The notes under the pieces were generated by a model, which saw nothing but the letters and a program-made list of their open reading frames with translations, was not told the origin of the DNA and searched no databases. Position numbers and translations under genes: made by a program. Of a DNA stretch of 64,000 nucleotides, positions 61,783 through 64,000 are shown in pieces (positions within the stretch are counted from its first letter, which is position 1; every line of letters begins with the position of its first letter). Source of the DNA: Lysinibacillus irui (GTDB lineage Bacteria; Bacillota; Bacilli; Bacillales_A; Planococcaceae); NCBI RefSeq assembly GCF_028877475.1, contig NZ_CP113527.1, positions 3,155,501-3,219,500 of the forward strand. The letters run 5' to 3'.

Positions 61783-63909
61783 TTAAATCATATAGTCCTC
61801 ATTATATTGTAGCGGTGTTAAAACGTTTTCCACATGACGGTGTAGCTCGCTAAAGGTTTCTGAAATTTGCTGTGGAGAGATTGGCTTACTAAATAAGTAG
61901 CCTTGGATATAATCACAGCCACCTTCTATTAGAAAAGATAGTTGCTCCACTTCTTCAATGCCCTCCGCAACAACCTTCAAGCGTAAATGTTTAGCCATTG
62001 AAATAATCATGGATACAAGCGCTTCATCATTCGGATTATTTGGAACATTTCTTACAAAGGTGCGGTCGATTTTTAGACAATCAATTGGAAAATCCTTTAA
62101 ATACGATAAGGATGAATAGCCTGTTCCAAAATCATCGACGGCAATTTGAATGCCAAGTGCCTTTAACTCATGTAAAAGCTGTGTCATTTGATCGATATTC
62201 ATCGTCATACTTTCAGTAATTTCTAATTGAAGAAATTTAGGTTCTAAATTTGTACGTTGCAATATATGTTCTACCATTTCTACTAAATCTTGCTGGAACA
62301 ATTGTCCAAGGGATAAATTCACTGCTACTTTCATCTGTGGTAGCCCTTGTCTCTCCCATGTTTTCGCTTGCATACAAGCAGTTTCTAAAATCCATTTACC
62401 TAATGGAATAATTAGGCCACATTCCTCAGCAATCGGAATAAATACATCAGGTGGAATAAAGCCACGAGTTGGATGACGCCAGCGAACTAATGCTTCAACA
62501 GATTCAATGGTCCCGGTTTTTAAATTAACCTGTGGTTGATAATCTAAATAAAATTCCTGATTTTCTAATGCATTATGTAAGTCCTGCTCTAACAGAATTC
62601 GATCTGCGATGCCCTTTGACATATACGGTTTATAAAAAAGAAACCTTTGAGGTATTTGTTTAGCCTCACGCATTGCTAGCTGTGCATGCATCAGTAGCTC
62701 TTCGCTAGTCCATTGATCCTCATAAAGAGCAATCCCCATATTTAGATTGCCATTTAACGAAAATAATTGTACCTGCAATGGATCTTTCATGGCACTTTTG
62801 AGATTTAAGCAAAATTGTAATAATTCTTCAATTGTTTTTACATGGTTAATATAAATAACAAATTGTCCCTCTTGTAATTTAGTAGCAAAATAATGGGGAG
62901 GTACAATTGTTTGTATACGCTTGGCGACAAGCTTCATCATTTTATTAGAATTGCTTATCCCTATCGATGAACGAATAGCTGCAAAACGGTCAATTTCTAT
63001 GGCTATGATTGCTTTTTGCGTTTTATTATTATCGTGTAATTTGTCTTTTAATGTTTTTAGTAATAAATGTTCATTTGGCAGCAGTGTAATATCATCATGA
63101 TAAGCTTGAAACCGAAGTTCTTGTTGGGATTGTTCAAGATCCTTTTTTATTTTTAACAGTTGTTGAAACGGCTTTTCAACAGATGTATAAAAAATGGCTT
63201 TTAAGAAAAAGTAAAAAGCCAAAAATAGATAGATCAATGCAGAGAAATCCCAAATAGCATTTTGATCTTGACTAATTATAAAAAAGGCATCGCTAATTAT
63301 TAAGGAGATAGCTGCACTAATCAGCAACATGGATTGCTTCGGTATTTTTTTTATGTACCTACTAATAATAACAATAGTTAAAATTTGAAAAATAATGGCC
63401 AATAAGTGTACGATATTATCGATAAGATCCAGCAACTGACCTGTCATGATGTCGGCCGTCATATACACCAGAAAAATACTTCCTATTACGAAAAGCAATG
63501 AACTTGCATATGAAAACTTTCGATAGTTGAGGGTCATTTGTTTTCTAGGATGTAAAATAAGAAATAAAAACCCAAATGAAAGGAACAAACGCAAGATTAT
63601 ATGTAATGATTGATTTTGACTAGAAAACAAGCCTGCTAATTCTAGTAATGAAACGACAAAAAACATATTACCTATGTATAAAGTTTGATTTGATAATAAA
63701 TGTGAAAATACTAAATAGGATTGGATGGCAATCGCCATTGTAAATGCAATAATTAATACTCGTATCACTAATTCTAAATTACTGTAGATGTCTCCTTGAA
63801 AAACATCGTATAGCTGATGACTGAAGCTTAATAATGGTATGACAAGTATTAGTGGCAATACTATAAACCAAACCTCTTTTTTCTCTACCCGATTAAACCA
63901 TTTCTCCAA
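61783..63909 (-). CDS. Membrane GGDEF-EAL protein, probable c-di-GMP phosphodiesterase
   Basis: The 708-residue protein has about eight membrane segments (10-265), a GGDEF domain whose signature is lost (LQEGQFVIYI in place of GGDEF; 'YHDDITLLPN' is retained), and a complete EAL domain (VEALVRWRHPTRGFIPP, NLSLGQL, ITESMTM, DDFGTGYSSLSYLKDFPIDC, VVAEGIE, QGYLFSKP). It should degrade c-di-GMP, with the GGDEF part regulatory. The TTG at 63909 has GGAGG seven bases upstream and is preferred over an ORF start at 63939. Confidence 0.9.
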   Translation of the reverse strand: MEKWFNRVEKKEVWFIVLPLILVIPLLSFSHQLYDVFQGDIYSNLELVIRVLIIAFTMAIAIQSYLVFSHLLSNQTLYIGNMFFVVSLLELAGLFSSQNQSLHIILRLFLSFGFLFLILHPRKQMTLNYRKFSYASSLLFVIGSIFLVYMTADIMTGQLLDLIDNIVHLLAIIFQILTIVIISRYIKKIPKQSMLLISAAISLIISDAFFIISQDQNAIWDFSALIYLFLAFYFFLKAIFYTSVEKPFQQLLKIKKDLEQSQQELRFQAYHDDITLLPNEHLLLKTLKDKLHDNNKTQKAIIAIEIDRFAAIRSSIGISNSNKMMKLVAKRIQTIVPPHYFATKLQEGQFVIYINHVKTIEELLQFCLNLKSAMKDPLQVQLFSLNGNLNMGIALYEDQWTSEELLMHAQLAMREAKQIPQRFLFYKPYMSKGIADRILLEQDLHNALENQEFYLDYQPQVNLKTGTIESVEALVRWRHPTRGFIPPDVFIPIAEECGLIIPLGKWILETACMQAKTWERQGLPQMKVAVNLSLGQLFQQDLVEMVEHILQRTNLEPKFLQLEITESMTMNIDQMTQLLHELKALGIQIAVDDFGTGYSSLSYLKDFPIDCLKIDRTFVRNVPNNPNDEALVSMIISMAKHLRLKVVAEGIEEVEQLSFLIEGGCDYIQGYLFSKPISPQQISETFSELHRHVENVLTPLQYNEDYMI

Positions 63910-64000
63910 TACAAACCCTCCATACCACTCTATAAACATTCACTAGGAAAATTTATCTATCTATATTGAATAATAAATTTAGACTTGTATATTTCTTTGA

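Overview
The window comes from a low-GC, spore-forming Bacillota. It carries gerE, a SASP-H-type gene, a YaaH-like LysM/GH18 protein, yslB and zapA, and its core gene order is the one known from Bacillus subtilis: ysnB-rdgB-rph-racE-ysmB-gerE-ysmA-sdhBAC-yslB-lysC-uvrC-trxA, then etfA-etfB-fadB-fadR-lcfA-yshE-mutS2-polX-cvpA-zapA-rnhC-pheT-pheS-ysgA. AT-rich codon use and the small-protein set suggest a Lysinibacillus-like member of the Planococcaceae/Bacillaceae. That placement is an inference; no rRNA gene lies in the window.

Layout. (1) 1-2.9 kb: a small cationic membrane protein and an LtaS-type membrane sulfatase. (2) 3.2-6.2 kb, minus strand: a complete agrB-agrD-agrC-agrA-type peptide quorum-sensing locus, including a 43-45 residue AgrD too short for ordinary ORF calling. 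(3) 6.3-18.9 kb, minus strand: a thiopeptide (thiazolylpeptide) biosynthetic cluster. It has three tandem precursor genes with identical Ser/Cys/Thr-rich cores, a split LanB-type dehydratase, a second small SpaB_C-like protein that could be the pyridine synthase, a YcaO cyclodehydratase, two SagB-like dehydrogenases, candidate leader-binding proteins and an ABC transporter. (4) 19.4 kb: tRNA-Arg(TCT) with its 3' end facing the cluster. (5) 19.7-23.7 kb: an SDR oxidoreductase, an unrecognised protein, DUF2071, DUF2639 and SelO. (6) 23.8-50.1 kb: the conserved chromosomal backbone, with a lysine riboswitch, a Leu T-box and FadR operators. (7) 50.2-52.7 kb: two arrays of a related 42-bp repeat on either side of a NERD nuclease-domain gene, inserted between rnhC and pheT. 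(8) 52.7-57.9 kb: pheT/pheS with a Phe T-box, a TrmH-family methyltransferase and a Nudix hydrolase. (9) 57.9-64 kb: pseudogene remnants, a flavoprotein, spore-related genes and an EAL/degenerate-GGDEF protein.

How the parts work together. In the cluster, precursors made from 18.9 kb would receive azoles (YcaO plus partner proteins, then SagB oxidation), dehydroalanines (glutamyl transfer by the 825-aa LanB-like protein, elimination by one of the two SpaB_C-like proteins) and a central pyridine ring (by the other), and be exported by the ABC pair. The adjacent agr locus is a natural candidate for density control. The backbone supplies the TCA cycle (sdh), fatty-acid beta-oxidation (fadR regulon), DNA repair (uvrC, mutS2, polX), the cell wall (racE, zapA) and Phe-tRNA charging.

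Most exciting elements: the thiopeptide cluster with triplicated identical cores next to an unannotated AgrD; the paired 42-bp repeat arrays around the NERD gene; and a lysine-riboswitch-controlled aspartokinase with several conserved catalytic-motif residues replaced.
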